Of a stretch of DNA of 64,000 nt, positions 63,661 to 64,000 are shown in pieces. The stretch lies in assembly GCF_014192745.1 (NCBI RefSeq), contig NZ_JACHYJ010000006.1:1-64000 (forward strand). Direction: 5' to 3'. The DNA comes from Luteimonas sp. RC10. Lineage in GTDB: Bacteria > Pseudomonadota > Gammaproteobacteria > Xanthomonadales > Xanthomonadaceae. Numbering within the stretch: position 1 is the stretch's first letter; each line of letters begins with the position of its first letter. Below the pieces are notes generated by a model. The model was not told where the DNA came from, made no database searches, and saw only the letters and a program-made list of their open reading frames with translations. The position numbers and the translations under genes are program-made.

Positions 63661-64000
63661 TTACTTGATGGTGGCGAGCTTGATGTCGCTGGGCGAGCTG
63701 ACCGCGATCTCGGCGCGGCTGGCGTCGCGCTGGATGGTGCCCACGACGCACACATCGCGGCCTTCCAGCTCCTCGGGCGAGGGACGGAACCGGTCACGCT
63801 GCTCGTTGGGGATGCGCGCCGAGAAGGTGTGGCGCGGGAACGCGCCGCCCATGTACAGGAAGGTCGGCTGGCCTTCGGTGTTCTCCGCGTAGCGGGTCTT
63901 TTCGACCTTGCCGCAGACCATGCCGCTCTTGCCGACGAAGCGCACGGCCTGTTCGGGGCGGATGGCCTCCTGGGCGAAGGCGGTCGAGGCGCCGCCGGCC
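63661..64000 (-). CDS. Periplasmic OB-fold-like hypothetical protein, N-terminus cut by window
   Basis: The visible part is the C-terminal 113 residues. Upstream of VRFVGKSGMVCGKVEKTRY the frame continues open to the window end as AGGASTAFAQEAIRPEQ, which looks like the end of a signal peptide cleaved after AFA, so the true start is beyond position 64000. The mature domain resembles a periplasmic OB fold (GMVCGKVEKTRYAENTEGQPTFLYMGG, LEGRDVCVVGTIQ). It precedes the receptor gene on the same strand. Confidence 0.65.
   Translation of the reverse strand, partial: AGGASTAFAQEAIRPEQAVRFVGKSGMVCGKVEKTRYAENTEGQPTFLYMGGAFPRHTFSARIPNEQRDRFRPSPEELEGRDVCVVGTIQRDASRAEIAVSSPSDIKLATIK

Overview
The window looks like a chromosomal segment of a high-GC gammaproteobacterium of the Xanthomonadaceae/Lysobacteraceae (Lysobacter, Luteimonas or Xanthomonas relatives). 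The main reason is a complete DSF quorum-sensing locus (rpfG, rpfC, rpfF, rpfB beside aconitase acnA) next to prfB, lysS, recJ, rpfE, greA and carB, which is the gene neighbourhood known from Xanthomonas. A cysteine-free Fur and the smpB/ratA/rnfH/bamE/fur/recN/hrcA/grpE/dnaK/dnaJ order agree with this. Genus level is inference.

Region 1-4900 is an AT-richer accessory island. It holds the end of an IS481-family element, McrC-like and McrB-like genes, an unrecognised 188-residue gene and a beta-class DNA methyltransferase; the four genes overlap one another as a single leftward operon that reads like a LlaJI-type restriction-modification cassette. Region 4900-7300 carries a small glycine-rich membrane protein, the manganese exporter mntP behind a yybP-ykoY-type riboswitch, tmRNA (ssrA) with promoter and terminator, and a small hypothetical gene. 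Region 7500-18770 holds a CHASE-domain histidine kinase, then smpB, ratA, an RnfH-family gene, bamE, fur, recN and the heat-shock genes hrcA-grpE-dnaK-dnaJ, with sigma-32-like promoters before grpE and dnaK.

Region 18770-20218 is 1.45 kb without a credible gene. Three copies of a 141-bp module lie in it. Each has three DnaA-box-like 9-mers at identical spacings (14 and 23 bp), an AT-rich 17-mer 46-47 bp further on and a CTTG...GCGCA element 44-45 bp after that. This is the strongest candidate for an undescribed element here, and it resembles a DnaA-regulating locus (DARS- or datA-like).

Region 20157-29392 holds dapB, carA, a small secreted protein, carB, greA, rpfE and recJ, many coupled by 4-bp overlaps. 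Then follow a secreted PPC-repeat protein, prfB with its programmed +1 frameshift, and lysS. Region 34017-39987 is the DSF system: RpfC senses the fatty-acid signal made by RpfF, RpfG degrades cyclic di-GMP, and RpfB handles fatty acyl-CoA. Region 40186-52994 has aconitases A and B flanking a LysR-regulated group (PrpF/GalD-type isomerase, ABC importer, outer-membrane porin), plus a VapBC pair. Region 53181-58457 has a secreted tandem OsmC-like protein, a TonB-dependent receptor and a DUF1684 lipoprotein. Region 58560-64000 is a leftward chemotaxis group (periplasmic OB-fold protein, MCP, cheR, cheD, cheB). No CRISPR array or tRNA gene was seen.
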